From: Pseudomonas sp. C1C7
Lineage (GTDB): Bacteria; Pseudomonadota; Gammaproteobacteria; Pseudomonadales; Pseudomonadaceae
DNA: 46,056 nt
Assembly: GCF_013359595.1 (NCBI RefSeq)
Contig: NZ_JABFMP010000047.1
Span: 1-46,056, forward strand
Direction of reading: 5' to 3'
In this document: piece after piece, positions 14,259 through 23,312 of the stretch
Layout: each line of letters opens with the position of its first letter
How positions within the stretch are numbered: the stretch's first letter is position 1
The notes under the pieces: generated by a model
Databases searched by the model: none
What the model saw: the letters and a program-made list of their open reading frames with translations, nothing else
What the model was told of the DNA's origin: nothing
Position numbers and translations under genes: made by a program

Positions 14259-15200
14259 ATGCCCGGCCTTCGTCGCTTTCCCTTGCCCTTGATCGCTGCC
14301 TTTTTCGCCTTGTACGTGATCTGGGGTTCGACTTATCTGGTGATCCGCATCGGCGTTGAATCCTGGCCGCCGTTGCTGTTGGCCGGCATTCGTTTTGTGA
14401 TCGCGGGCACGCTGATGTACGGCTTCCTGCGCTGGCGCGGGGCTCCGGCGCCGACCTGGGCGCAGTGGAAAGCGGCGGGGATCATCGGCGTGTTGTTGCT
14501 GGCGGGCGGCAATGGCGGGGTCAGCGTGGCCGAGCACATGGGCGTGGCCTCCGGGGTGGCGGCGCTGGCGGTGGCGACGGTGCCGCTGTTCACCTTGCTG
14601 TTCGGTTATTTCTGGGGCTCGCGCAATACCCGCCTTGAATGGGCCGGGATTGTGCTGGGGCTGATCGGCATTGCCATGCTCAACCTCGGCTCCAACCTGC
14701 AGTCGAGCCCGTTGGGCGCAACCTTGTTGATCCTGGCGGCGGCCAGTTGGGCGTTCGGTTCGGTCTGGAGCAAGCATCTGCCGTTGCCCCAGGGCGCCAT
14801 GGCTAGCGCCGTGGAAATGCTGGTCGGTGGCGTGGTGTTGCTGATCGGCAGCGCGGTCAGTGGCGAGCATCTGGAGAAGGTGCCGCCCATCGAGGGCTGG
14901 ATCGCCCTGGCGTACCTGACAATCTTCGGTTCGATCATCGCCTTCAACGCCTACATGTACCTGTTGAAACACGTGCGCCCGGCGGCGGCTACCAGCTATG
15001 CCTACGTCAACCCGGCGGTGGCGGTGTTGCTGGGGATCGTGTTTGTCGGCGAGACCATCGGTATCGCAGAAGCATTGGCGATGCTGGTGATCATCAGCGC
15101 CGTGGTGCTGATCGGCCTGCCGCAGTGGCGCCGCCCGGTTGTACCACCGGTGGCGAAGGTCGTGCCGACGGCGGTGCCGACAGAATCCCGCGTGAATTAG
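14259..15200 (+). CDS. yedA: EamA/DMT-family exporter (YedA-like)
   Basis: 313 residues with about ten hydrophobic segments in two EamA repeats. The start FFALYVIWGSTYLVIRIGVESWPP is characteristic of YedA/RhaT-like drug-metabolite transporters, and the second repeat ends AYVNPAVAVLLGIVFVGETI. It is an inner-membrane exporter, probably of amino acids or related metabolites. It is transcribed divergently from the Lrp/AsnC gene. The C-terminal tail is Pro/Val-rich and cytoplasmic. The gene name is by similarity only. Confidence 0.85.
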   Translation: MPGLRRFPLPLIAAFFALYVIWGSTYLVIRIGVESWPPLLLAGIRFVIAGTLMYGFLRWRGAPAPTWAQWKAAGIIGVLLLAGGNGGVSVAEHMGVASGVAALAVATVPLFTLLFGYFWGSRNTRLEWAGIVLGLIGIAMLNLGSNLQSSPLGATLLILAAASWAFGSVWSKHLPLPQGAMASAVEMLVGGVVLLIGSAVSGEHLEKVPPIEGWIALAYLTIFGSIIAFNAYMYLLKHVRPAAATSYAYVNPAVAVLLGIVFVGETIGIAEALAMLVIISAVVLIGLPQWRRPVVPPVAKVVPTAVPTESRVN

Positions 15201-15266
15201 GGTAAACTGCGCGGCATTGCAAACTCGTTTCCGCACAACCGCGCTGAATTTTCCTACGGTACTTCC

Positions 15267-16604
15267 ATGACTTTCGCCACCCTTGGCCTGATCGATCCCT
15301 TGCTGCGCTCTCTCGAGAAGCTCGGCTACCAGACCCCGACGCCGGTTCAGGCACAGGCCATTCCGGCAGTGCTGGCCGGTCGCGACCTGATGGCCGCCGC
15401 CCAGACCGGCACCGGCAAGACCGCCGGTTTCGCCTTGCCGCTCCTGCAATTGCTGGCCATGGAAGGGCCGAAAGTCGCCGCCAACTCGGTGCGCGCACTG
15501 ATTCTGGTGCCGACCCGCGAACTGGCCGAGCAGGTTCACGAAGCCGTGCGCCAGTACGCCGAGAACCTGCCGCTGCGCACCTACGCGGTGTACGGCGGCG
15601 TCAGCATCAACCCGCAAATGATGAAGCTGCGCGGCGGCGTCGACCTGCTGGTCGCGACCCCGGGCCGCTTGCTGGACCTGTTCCGCCAGAACGCGCTGAA
15701 ATTCAATCAGCTGCAAACCCTGGTGCTGGACGAAGCCGACCGCATGCTCGACCTGGGCTTCTCCGAAGAACTGGCGAACATCTACCGGGCACTGCCGAAA
15801 AAGCGCCAGACGCTGCTGTTCTCCGCCACCTTCTCCGATGACATTCGCCTGCTGGCCGGGCAGATGCTCAACGACCCGCTGAGCATCGAAGTCAGCCCGC
15901 GCAACGTGGCGGCCAATACCGTCAAGCAGTGGATCGTGACGGTGGACAAGAAGCGCAAGCCGGAACTGTTCGTGCACCTGATGCGCAAGGGCAAGTGGAA
16001 GCAGGTGCTGGTGTTCGCCAAGACCCGTAACGGCGTGGATGCACTGGTGGAAAAACTCCAGGGTCTGGGCGTCAATGCCGACGGCATCCACGGCGACAAG
16101 CCGCAAGCGACACGTCAGCGTGCGCTGGACCGTTTCAAGATCGGCGAAGTGCAGATCCTGGTCGCCACCGACGTTGCGGCCCGTGGCCTGGATATCGAGG
16201 ACCTGCCGCTGGTGGTCAACTTCGACCTGCCGATCGTGGCCGAGGACTATATCCACCGCATTGGCCGCACCGGCCGCGCGGGTTCGACCGGCGAAGCGAT
16301 TTCCCTGGTGTGCGCCGATGAAGTGAATCTGCTGTCGGCCATCGAAATGCTGACCCGTCAGACCTTGAAGCGGCAGAACGAGCCGGAGTTCGAGCCGGAG
16401 CACCGGGTGCCGGAAACCGACGCCAGCGGTCAGGTGATCAAGAAGCCGAAAAAACCGAAGAAGCCGAAGGTTTCCGGTGGTGGCGGCAAGCGCAATCTGG
16501 GCAAGTGGGTGGACAGTGGGGATGCCGCGCCGGCGGAGCCTGCGGTGAAGCCTGTGCGCAAGGTGCCGGTGTTCAATACGGGGCCGCGTAAGCGCAAGCC
16601 CTAA
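15267..16604 (+). CDS. rhlE: DEAD-box ATP-dependent RNA helicase RhlE
   Basis: 445 residues. The helicase core has the Q motif (Q28 in PTPVQAQAIP), motif I AQTGTGKT (45-52), Ia PTRELAEQ (82-89), TPGR (131-134), DEAD (155-158), SAT (186-188), and in the second domain VATDVAARGLDI and HRIGRTGRAG. After the core comes a Lys/Pro-rich basic tail (KKPKKPKKPK, then GGGKRNLGKW) typical of RhlE. RhlE unwinds short RNA duplexes and takes part in ribosome assembly and mRNA decay at low temperature. The gene stands alone and is followed by a REP-like repeat. Confidence 0.9.
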   Translation: MTFATLGLIDPLLRSLEKLGYQTPTPVQAQAIPAVLAGRDLMAAAQTGTGKTAGFALPLLQLLAMEGPKVAANSVRALILVPTRELAEQVHEAVRQYAENLPLRTYAVYGGVSINPQMMKLRGGVDLLVATPGRLLDLFRQNALKFNQLQTLVLDEADRMLDLGFSEELANIYRALPKKRQTLLFSATFSDDIRLLAGQMLNDPLSIEVSPRNVAANTVKQWIVTVDKKRKPELFVHLMRKGKWKQVLVFAKTRNGVDALVEKLQGLGVNADGIHGDKPQATRQRALDRFKIGEVQILVATDVAARGLDIEDLPLVVNFDLPIVAEDYIHRIGRTGRAGSTGEAISLVCADEVNLLSAIEMLTRQTLKRQNEPEFEPEHRVPETDASGQVIKKPKKPKKPKVSGGGGKRNLGKWVDSGDAAPAEPAVKPVRKVPVFNTGPRKRKP

Positions 16605-16605
16605 A

Positions 16606-16690
16606 GGCAGCTTCAAGCTTCAAGCTTAAAGCTGCAAGCGGCAAGTTAAAACGGCGCCGTCTTGCAGCTTGCAGCTTAAAGCTTGCCGCT
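16606..16690. repeat. AGCTT/GCAAGC-rich inverted repeat
   Basis: Segments such as GCTTAAAGCTGCAAGCGGCAAG and CTTGCAGCTTGCAGCTTAAAGC (given here as family patterns) alternate in inverted orientation around ACGGCGCCGT. It lies between convergent rhlE and flavoprotein genes. It encodes the last residues (GKL) and the TAA stop (16676-16678) of the latter. Confidence 0.7.
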
Positions 16691-17923
16691 GCTCCTGAGC
16701 CACTCCACCATCCCCAACCCCGCCGCCCGCCCACTGGCGAAGCACGCGGTCAGCAGATAGCCCCCGGTCGGCGCCTCCCAGTCGATCATTTCCCCCGCGC
16801 AGAACACCCCAGGCACCTGCTTGAGCATCAGGCGCTCGTCCATCGACTCGAACAACACACCGCCAGCGCTACTGATGGCTTCGTCCAGTGGCCGGGTTTT
16901 GACCAAGGTCAGGGGCAGGGCCTTGATCGCTTGGGCCAGCGACGCCAGGTCGGCGAAGGTGTCGGCAGAGGTCAGTTCGCGCAATAGCGCGGCCTTCACG
17001 CCGTCGATGCTGAGCTGGCTGTGCAGGTGCTTGGACATCGAGCGAGAGCCACGGGGCTTGCTCAGGGCGGCGAGGATTTTATCCACAGGTCGGCCGGGCA
17101 GCAGGTCGATATGCACGGTGGCGCTGCCCTGTTGATTGATCGCCTCGCGGATCGGTGCCGACAGTGCATAGATCAGGCTGCCTTCGATGCCGGTGGCGGT
17201 GATCACGCATTCGCCGAGGCGTGGCACGTCGTCGTTGAGGCCGATGGCGACGTTTTTCAGCGGGGCGCCGGCGAATTTGCTGACCAGCAATTCGCTCCAT
17301 GCCTGCACCTCGAAGCCGCAATTGCTCGGCTGCAGGGGCGCCAGTCCTACGCCGCGCTTCTCCAGTTCCAGCATCCAGGCGCCATCGGAACCCAGGCGCG
17401 CCCAGCTGCCGCCGCCGACGGCGAGCAGGGTGGCGTCGGCCTGTACGGTTTTTTCGCCGTCGGGGTTGTGGATAAGCAAGTTGCCTTGTGTGTCCCAGCC
17501 CAGCCAGCGATGGCGGGTGTGGATAACTACGCCGCTGTCGCGCAGGCGCTTTAGCCAGGCGCGCAGCAGGGGTGCGGCTTTCATGTCGGTGGGGAATACC
17601 CGGCCGGAGCTGCCGACAAAGGTTTCGATGCCCAGGTCGTGAATCCACTGGCACAAAGCGTCCGCGCCGAAGCCGCGCAGCAGCGGCGCAATCTGCGGGG
17701 CGCGCTCGGCGTAGCGGGAGAGGAAGGCGGGGTAGGCTTCGGAGTGGGTGATGTTCATGCCGCCGACGCCGGCCAGCAGGAACTTGCGGCCTACCGAGGG
17801 CATGCCGTCGTAAAGGTCGACCTGGATGCCGGCCTGGCTCAACACTTCGGCCGCCATCAGACCGGCGGGGCCGCCGCCGATGATGGCGACTCGGGAAGAG
17901 GAGGGTGTTGAAGGCTGGGTCAT
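16676..17923 (-). CDS. TIGR03862/HI0933-type NAD(P)/FAD oxidoreductase
   Basis: About 415 residues from the ATG at 17923 (MTQPSTPSSSRVAIIGGG). The FAD motif GGGPAGLMAAEVL is near the N-terminus, with the family blocks GVGGMNITHSE and GEMIDWEAPTGGYLL near the C-terminus. The family (HI0933/YhiN/BaiN) contains flavoproteins of uncertain reaction; BaiN has been linked to bile-acid reduction. An upstream in-frame ATG at 17971 is possible; neither has a clear SD. The coding region contains three perfect DnaA-box 9-mers. The stop codon is contributed by a repeat. Confidence 0.85.
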   Translation of the reverse strand: MTQPSTPSSSRVAIIGGGPAGLMAAEVLSQAGIQVDLYDGMPSVGRKFLLAGVGGMNITHSEAYPAFLSRYAERAPQIAPLLRGFGADALCQWIHDLGIETFVGSSGRVFPTDMKAAPLLRAWLKRLRDSGVVIHTRHRWLGWDTQGNLLIHNPDGEKTVQADATLLAVGGGSWARLGSDGAWMLELEKRGVGLAPLQPSNCGFEVQAWSELLVSKFAGAPLKNVAIGLNDDVPRLGECVITATGIEGSLIYALSAPIREAINQQGSATVHIDLLPGRPVDKILAALSKPRGSRSMSKHLHSQLSIDGVKAALLRELTSADTFADLASLAQAIKALPLTLVKTRPLDEAISSAGGVLFESMDERLMLKQVPGVFCAGEMIDWEAPTGGYLLTACFASGRAAGLGMVEWLRSSGKL

Positions 17924-18077
17924 GGCGTGCGCTGCGGTCTGGCGGGATAGGCCGGGCATTCTAGCAGCCACAAAACCCTGTGGGAGGTGAGTTTGAAAGG
18001 GGTGATCAAAAAGTGATCAGTAGTCTGTAGGCCATAGGCGGCAAGGCCTGCAGTCCCTTTCACTCAGGTTATCCACA
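17079..18077. other. Cluster of four perfect DnaA boxes
   Basis: TTATCCACA occurs at 17079-17087 (+), 17467-17475 (-), 17518-17526 (-) and 18069-18077 (+). Three lie inside the flavoprotein gene and one lies in the gap between it and the deacetylase gene. Further copies are at 939-947, 10986-10994 and 38126-38134. A 9-mer is expected less than once in 46 kb on both strands. It might be a DnaA-titrating region; codon usage may also contribute. Confidence 0.3.
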
Positions 18078-18115
18078 GGCGGCTCCACAGCCATTGTGGG
18101 TAAAGCATCCACAAC

Positions 18116-19036
18116 TCAGTGACAGCCTGATGACGCCCAGACCCGCTGTGCGCTGTGATGCAGGATGCCGTGGCGGCGGGCCAGGGCCTTGCGGTCTTTG
18201 CTGTAGCCGCCGCCGATGACCCCGACCACCGGGATATCGCGGCCCAGGCAATGGCGCATGACGCTTTCATCCCGGGCGGCAACGCCCTGGTCGGTGAGTT
18301 TCAGGTAACCCAGGGCGTCGTCCTTGTGCACATCCACGCCGGCGTCGTACAGCACCAGGTCGGGCTGGTAGAGCGGCAGCAGGTAGTTGAGCGCGTCGTC
18401 CACCACCTTCAGGTAATCGGCATCGCCCATGCCATTGGGCAGCGGAATGTCCCAGTCGCTTTCGGCCTTGCGTGCAGGAAAATTCTTTTCGCAATGCAGG
18501 GAAACGGTGATCGCTTCCGGGGTGTCGTGCAGGATGCGTGCGGTGCCGTCGCCCTGATGCACGTCGCAGTCGAAGATCAGCACGCGGTTGACCCGGCCGC
18601 TTTGCAGCAGGAAATGGCTGATCACCGCCAGGTCATTGAAGATGCAGAAGCCAGCCGGATGGTCGTAATGCGCGTGGTGGGTGCCGCCGGCCAGATGGCA
18701 GGCCAGGCCATGTTCCAGTGCCTGCTCGGCCGCCAGCAGCGAACCGCCGACCGCCCGCACGGTGCGCCGGGCCAGGGCCTCGCTCCAGGGCAGGCCGAGG
18801 CGCCGTTGATCCTCGCGGGACAACTCGCCACCCATGTAGCGTTCGATGTACGAAGGGTCATGGGCGAGGGCGAGAATCTCCGGCGGGCACAATTGCGGGC
18901 GCAGCAGGTCGGCGTCGCGGGTCAGCCCGCTTTCCACCAGGTGATCGCGCAGCAGGCGAAACTTGTCCATGGGGAAGCGGTGATCCGCCGGAAACTCCGG
19001 GCTGTAGTCTTCGTGGTAAATCAACGGCAGGGGCAT
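18116..19036 (-). CDS. Histone deacetylase-family protein (acetylpolyamine amidohydrolase-like)
   Basis: 306 residues from MPLPLIYHEDY at 19036; an in-frame ATG at 19054 is an alternative. The zinc-hydrolase residues are present: tandem histidines H120/H121 in GGTHHAHYD, D158 and H160 in DCDVHQGDGTA, and a later Asp in DAGVDVHKDD. These bacterial class-IV/AcuC-like enzymes remove acetyl groups from lysines or polyamines, and the substrate here is unknown. The gene is divergent from an acetyltransferase gene 92 bp away. That is a suggestive acetyl-adding/removing pair, but no shared operon is possible. Confidence 0.88.
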   Translation of the reverse strand: MPLPLIYHEDYSPEFPADHRFPMDKFRLLRDHLVESGLTRDADLLRPQLCPPEILALAHDPSYIERYMGGELSREDQRRLGLPWSEALARRTVRAVGGSLLAAEQALEHGLACHLAGGTHHAHYDHPAGFCIFNDLAVISHFLLQSGRVNRVLIFDCDVHQGDGTARILHDTPEAITVSLHCEKNFPARKAESDWDIPLPNGMGDADYLKVVDDALNYLLPLYQPDLVLYDAGVDVHKDDALGYLKLTDQGVAARDESVMRHCLGRDIPVVGVIGGGYSKDRKALARRHGILHHSAQRVWASSGCH

Positions 19037-19128
19037 GGCTGAAATGTCTGACATTAAGGCAGGTAGGAACGAGTGAAGGATCCTACCAGCGTTGTAGACT
19101 GGCGACATGGAAATGGGGGAACGGACCG

Positions 19129-19698
19129 ATGGAACCGATACTGCAATTGGAAAGCGCGCGACTGCTGATGCGTCAGTGGCGTGATGAAGATTTGCCGGAT
19201 TTTGCCGCGATGTGCGCCGACCCGCAGGTCATGCGCTATTTTCCCGCGCCCCTGAGCCGTCTGGAGAGCGCGTCGATGATCGGTCGGGTGCGCGGTCATT
19301 TTGCCGAGCACGGTTTTGGCCTCTGGGCGCTGGAACGCAAGGACACCGGCCAGTTCATCGGCTTTACCGGGCTGGGCATGGTCGGCTTCGACGCACCGTT
19401 CACCCCAGCCATCGAGATCGGCTGGCGCCTGGCGCGCCAGCATTGGGGCCTGGGTTATGCCAGTGAAGCGGCGTGGACCGCTCTGCGCTGCGGGTTTGAT
19501 CGTTTGGTGGTGGATGAAATCGTCTCCTTCACCGCCGACAGCAACCTGCCTTCGCAGAAAGTCATGCAGGCCATCGGCATGCACCACGACCCGCTCGACG
19601 ACTTCGAGCACCCCAAACTCGACGCGGGTCATCCTCTACGCCATCACGTGCTCTATCGCATCAATCGTGAGCAATGGCTGCAAACCTTGCATGGATAA
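19129..19698 (+). CDS. GNAT-family N-acetyltransferase
   Basis: 189 residues, starting MEPILQLESARLLMRQWRDEDL at ATG 19129 with a purine-rich GGGGGAA upstream. It has the RimJ/RimL-type layout: an N-terminal beta hairpin, then the acetyl-CoA-binding motif around RQHWGLGYASEAA, and a C-terminal block with SLPSQKVMQ-like spacing (NLPSQKVMQAIGM). Such enzymes acetylate protein N-termini or small amines. The neighbour on the other strand is a deacetylase-like gene, so an antagonistic pair is conceivable. Downstream, tesB begins after 105 bp. Confidence 0.85.
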   Translation: MEPILQLESARLLMRQWRDEDLPDFAAMCADPQVMRYFPAPLSRLESASMIGRVRGHFAEHGFGLWALERKDTGQFIGFTGLGMVGFDAPFTPAIEIGWRLARQHWGLGYASEAAWTALRCGFDRLVVDEIVSFTADSNLPSQKVMQAIGMHHDPLDDFEHPKLDAGHPLRHHVLYRINREQWLQTLHG

Positions 19699-19803
19699 CC
19701 TGACACGGACGTTTACAATGGCCCCTTGTTGGCCCGGGCCAGAATTTGAATCGACCGACGCAGCCAGAACTGCGCGGCGTTGTGTTGAGTGAGGAGAGTC
19801 TGA

Positions 19804-20673
19804 ATGAGCCATGTGTTGGAAGATCTGGTGGACCTGCTGACCCTGGAACCGATCGAGGAAAACCTGTTCCGTGGCCGCAGCCAGGACCTGGGGTTTCGTC
19901 AGTTGTTCGGTGGCCAGGTACTCGGCCAGTCGCTGTCGGCGGCCAGTCAGACCGTTGAAGAAGCCCGCCATGTGCATTCGATGCATGGTTACTTCCTGCG
20001 TCCGGGCGATGCCGGGTTGCCGGTGGTGTATCAGGTTGAACGGGTCCGCGATGGCGGCAGTTTCAGCACCCGCCGGGTGACGGCGATCCAGAAGGGCCAT
20101 CAGATTTTCACCTGCAGCGCCTCGTTCCAGTACGACGAGAAGGGCTTCGAGCACCAGTCGCAGATGCCTGAAGTGGTCGGCCCGGAAAACCTGCCGTCGG
20201 AGCTGGAGATCACCCAGCAGCGCGCGCACCTGATCCCGGAGAAGATGCGCGAAAAGCTGCTCTGCCCCAAGCCCATCGAGTTTCGCCCGATCACCGAAAA
20301 AGACCCCTACAACCCGCAGCCGTCGGATCCGATCAAGTACGTCTGGTTCCGTGCCGACGGTGCGTTGGCCGACACCCCGGCGCTGCACAAATACCTGCTG
20401 GCCTATGCCTCGGACTTCGGTCTGCTGACCACGTCGATGCAGCCTCACGGCAAGTCGGTCTGGCACAAGGACATGCAGGTCGCCAGCCTCGACCACGCGC
20501 TGTGGTTCCACCAGGACCTGCGCGCCGATGACTGGCTGCTGTACGCCATGGACAGTCCATGGGCCGGCAATTCCCGCGGCTTTTCCCGTGGCAGCGTGTT
20601 CAACCGCGCCGGGCAACTGGTGGCCTCGGTTACCCAGGAAGGCTTGATTCGTCACCGTAAGGATTGGGCATGA
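19804..20673 (+). CDS. tesB: Acyl-CoA thioesterase II
   Basis: 289 residues, the normal TesB length, with a double hot-dog fold. The N-terminal repeat carries GRSQDLGFRQLFGGQVLGQ and MHGYFLRPGD. The catalytic positions of the second repeat are visible: Asp in SLDHALWF, Ser/Thr in FSRGSVFN and Gln in TQEGLIR. It hydrolyses medium- and long-chain acyl-CoA to fatty acid and CoA. GAGGAGAG precedes the ATG. Its stop overlaps the start of the HAD gene by the ATGA arrangement, indicating translational coupling. Confidence 0.93.
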   Translation: MSHVLEDLVDLLTLEPIEENLFRGRSQDLGFRQLFGGQVLGQSLSAASQTVEEARHVHSMHGYFLRPGDAGLPVVYQVERVRDGGSFSTRRVTAIQKGHQIFTCSASFQYDEKGFEHQSQMPEVVGPENLPSELEITQQRAHLIPEKMREKLLCPKPIEFRPITEKDPYNPQPSDPIKYVWFRADGALADTPALHKYLLAYASDFGLLTTSMQPHGKSVWHKDMQVASLDHALWFHQDLRADDWLLYAMDSPWAGNSRGFSRGSVFNRAGQLVASVTQEGLIRHRKDWA

Positions 20674-21263
20674 GCCTGGCCGACGTACGCCACTGGGTGT
20701 TCGACATGGACGGCACCCTGACGGTCGCGGTGCATGACTTCGCGGCGATTCGCGTGGCCCTGTCGATTCCGCCTGAAGACGACATTCTCACGCATCTGGC
20801 AGCGCTGCCGGCCGAGGAGGCCGCGGCCAAGCATGCCTGGCTGCTGGAACACGAGCGCGACCTGGCGCTGGGCTCGAAGCCGGCGGTCGGCGCTGTCGAA
20901 CTGGTGCGGGAGCTGGCCGGACGCGGTTATCGGCTGGGCATCCTCACGCGCAATGCTCGCGAACTGGCCCATGTCACGCTGGAGGCCATTGGCCTGGCTG
21001 ACTGCTTCGCGGTGGAGGATGTGCTCGGTCGCGATGAAGCACCGCCCAAGCCGCACCCGGGCGGTTTGCTGAAGCTGGCAGAGGCCTGGAATGTGCCGGC
21101 GAGCGAGATGGTGATGGTGGGCGATTACCGTTTCGACCTGGATTGCGGTCGCGCGGCGGGGGCGCGGACGGTGCTGGTGAATCTGCCGGATAATCCGTGG
21201 CCTGAGTTGACGGATTGGCATGCGGTGGATTGTGTTGAGTTGCGGCGGATGCTGTTGGCTTGA
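20670..21263 (+). CDS. HAD-family phosphatase (phosphoglycolate phosphatase-like)
   Basis: 197 residues from ATG 20670 (4-bp overlap with tesB; TAAGGA upstream). HAD motifs are present: nucleophile D12 and acid/base D14 in FDMDGTLT, a motif-II Thr in ILTRNAREL, a Lys in PPKPHPGG, and the acidic motif IV GDYRFDLDCGRAAG. The cap domain is small. It dephosphorylates a small metabolite; the coupling with tesB suggests housekeeping repair or CoA-related metabolism, but no substrate can be assigned. Confidence 0.88.
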   Translation: MSLADVRHWVFDMDGTLTVAVHDFAAIRVALSIPPEDDILTHLAALPAEEAAAKHAWLLEHERDLALGSKPAVGAVELVRELAGRGYRLGILTRNARELAHVTLEAIGLADCFAVEDVLGRDEAPPKPHPGGLLKLAEAWNVPASEMVMVGDYRFDLDCGRAAGARTVLVNLPDNPWPELTDWHAVDCVELRRMLLA

Positions 21264-21330
21264 GTTTGTTGGTGTCTGATTAACCGTCTTCGCGAGCAAG
21301 TCGAAGAGGCCCTTCCTGACGCTACAAAAA

Positions 21331-22290
21331 CTACTGTCCGAACAACGCCTTTTGGCCTTCGGGCGAAGTAAACATCCCTTCCCCGTTATGCCCCACACCG
21401 GGCACCTCGACCAGTTGCTGGTTCAACCCCTGCGGTGCCAGCCGCTTCAGGTAATCGACATAAAACCGCCCGCGGGCCAGTCGGTAAGGCCCTTGCGCCT
21501 TGGCCTCACAGCGCTTGTCCAGCGCCGGATGGTTCGGGTCGATGTCCTGCTGCCCCAACAGATAAACGACGTCACGCTTGAGGTACTTTTCCTGCAGCTG
21601 CGTGGGGCTTTGTCCTTCGGCATAGGCGGGCAGATCCGCCAGGCCGTACTTCCAGCGATTGAAGTCCGGGCAGGCGGCGTGATTGAAAGCCACCGGTCGA
21701 CGCTCATCGAAATACGCATAGGAAGACGGGTTGGCGACCACGTAGCGCAAATGCACGCCAGCGGCTTCAAGCGCGGCTTGATCGTGGCCCAGCAGGGCAT
21801 AGCGCTGGACCACCTGGGCGCCGCCGGAGTGGCCGGCGATGACGATCTGCTTCACATCCGGAAACTGCTGGCGATTACTCAGTCGGGCGATGATTTCGTC
21901 CAGGGCTTCGAACGAACTCAGGCGAAACGGCGCGGTGGATTCGCCGCCAGCCATCCATTCATTGCCTTGCCAGCGCAGCACCGTGTCGGCCACGGGATGC
22001 AGCGCGACGTCGGTTTCATTGAGAAATTGCGGGGCGATCACCAGGGTCGTCGCGCTTTGCCCGGCCAGTTCCACGGCCTTTTCCGCGCTTTGCAGGTAGG
22101 TCTGCGCATTACGCGGACGACCGTGAACGACAATCAGCACACGTTCGATCTTGCCCGGAGCGGGGCTGAGCCCCACCGCGATCTCGCCTGATCTCAACAA
22201 CAGGCGACCCGGACTGATTTCCTTGACCCCCTGCTCGGCAGCCTGGGTACTCGCACACGTGAACAACAACGCCAACAACCATTTATTCAT
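21331..22290 (-). CDS. Secreted alpha/beta-hydrolase
   Basis: 319 residues. A signal peptide spans about 1-18 (MNKWLLALLFTCASTQAA). The nucleophile elbow is GHSGG with Ser155, and the candidate catalytic His is in PGVGHNGEGMF near the C-terminus. The N-terminal block VLIVVHGRPRNAQTYL supplies the oxyanion hole. It is likely a periplasmic esterase or lipase-like enzyme; the substrate is unknown. It is followed, in the direction of transcription, by a small REP fragment (21289-21304). The start lies next to the stop of the upstream metallopeptidase gene (22291), so the two abut and may be co-transcribed. Confidence 0.82.
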   Translation of the reverse strand: MNKWLLALLFTCASTQAAEQGVKEISPGRLLLRSGEIAVGLSPAPGKIERVLIVVHGRPRNAQTYLQSAEKAVELAGQSATTLVIAPQFLNETDVALHPVADTVLRWQGNEWMAGGESTAPFRLSSFEALDEIIARLSNRQQFPDVKQIVIAGHSGGAQVVQRYALLGHDQAALEAAGVHLRYVVANPSSYAYFDERRPVAFNHAACPDFNRWKYGLADLPAYAEGQSPTQLQEKYLKRDVVYLLGQQDIDPNHPALDKRCEAKAQGPYRLARGRFYVDYLKRLAPQGLNQQLVEVPGVGHNGEGMFTSPEGQKALFGQ

Positions 22291-23181
22291 CTACAGATTT
22301 TTCGTCGCAAAGGTATCGCACTGGCCAACCTGGCCCTGGGCGAATCCGGTTTTGAACCAGCGCACCCGTTGCGCTGACGTACCATGGGTAAACGAGTCGG
22401 GTACCACGCGGCCCTGACCCTGTTGCTGCAAACGATCGTCGCCAATGGCATTGGCGGCGTTCAGTGCTTCTTCGATGTCGCCCGGTTCCAGCCAGTTCAA
22501 GCGCTTCTGCGCATGGTTGGCCCAGACTCCGGCCAGGCAGTCGGCCTGAAGTTCCTGGCGGACCAGCAAGCCACCGTCGCCTTCCATCTGCCGGCCCTGC
22601 TGGCGAGCCGTCTGAATCTTCGCCGAGACGCCGAGCAAGGTCTGCACATGGTGTCCGACTTCGTGCGCAATCACGTAGGCCTGGGCGAAGTCACCGGCGG
22701 CGGCAAAGCGTTGCGACATTTCCTGGAAGAACGCCATGTCCAGGTAGACCTTCTGGTCCGCCGGGCAATAGAACGGACCGGTCGCCGACGTGGCCATGCC
22801 ACAGGCCGAGTTGACGCGATTGCTGAACAGCACCAGGGTCGGGTCCTTGTATTGCCGCCCGCCCTGCTGGAAAACCTCGCGCCAGGTGTCTTCGGTGTCG
22901 CCCAGGATCGAGCGCACGAATTCGGCCCCTTCATCGTTGGCCGGCGGCGCCTTGCGCGTCTGGTTGCCGGCCGGTGCCGACTGCTCCATTTGACCGGTGA
23001 GCTGGCCGAGAATCTGCAGCGGATCCTGGCCGGTGATCCAGCCGATCCCGACAATCAGAAGGATGGCCGTCAGGCTCAGACCCTTGCCGCCACCGAATCG
23101 CATCCCGCCACCACCACTGCCGATGTCATCGCCGCGGGCATCGACCACGTTGTCGCTGCGCCGGCCTTTTCTCCATAGCAT
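22291..23181 (-). CDS. ypfJ: Neutral zinc metallopeptidase, YpfJ family (copy 1)
   Basis: 296 residues from ATG 23181 with AGAGGA upstream. A Gly-rich N-terminus (SGGGGMRFGGGKG) leads into a single membrane anchor (about 35-50, SLTAILLIVGIGWIT). The peptidase domain has the HEXXH motif in VIAHEVGHHVQ and a second zinc-ligand region ELQADCLAGVWANHAQ. Its C-terminus is CDTFATKNL. The domain faces the periplasm. YpfJ-type peptidases are widespread but their targets are unknown. A shorter, diverged copy lies directly upstream on the same strand. Confidence 0.88.
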   Translation of the reverse strand: MLWRKGRRSDNVVDARGDDIGSGGGGMRFGGGKGLSLTAILLIVGIGWITGQDPLQILGQLTGQMEQSAPAGNQTRKAPPANDEGAEFVRSILGDTEDTWREVFQQGGRQYKDPTLVLFSNRVNSACGMATSATGPFYCPADQKVYLDMAFFQEMSQRFAAAGDFAQAYVIAHEVGHHVQTLLGVSAKIQTARQQGRQMEGDGGLLVRQELQADCLAGVWANHAQKRLNWLEPGDIEEALNAANAIGDDRLQQQGQGRVVPDSFTHGTSAQRVRWFKTGFAQGQVGQCDTFATKNL

Positions 23182-23312
23182 GTGGGAATCCTCTGATTGG
23201 TCGTGCGATGAGTGTTGCTGCTGTGCAGGAGCGGCGCCAGTCCGGTCGTCAGACAGTGCCTGGCGCCCTGGGTTCGGTGACGGGAGAGTTCGATGATGGA
23301 CGGAGGCGTACC

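Noticed and set aside
14196..16616. Very long open frame (806 codons) on the minus strand opposite EamA and rhlE
   Set aside because: The plus strand carries two complete, motif-rich genes. The antisense frame is rich in His, Gln and Arg and has no domain, so it reflects GC-rich codon bias.
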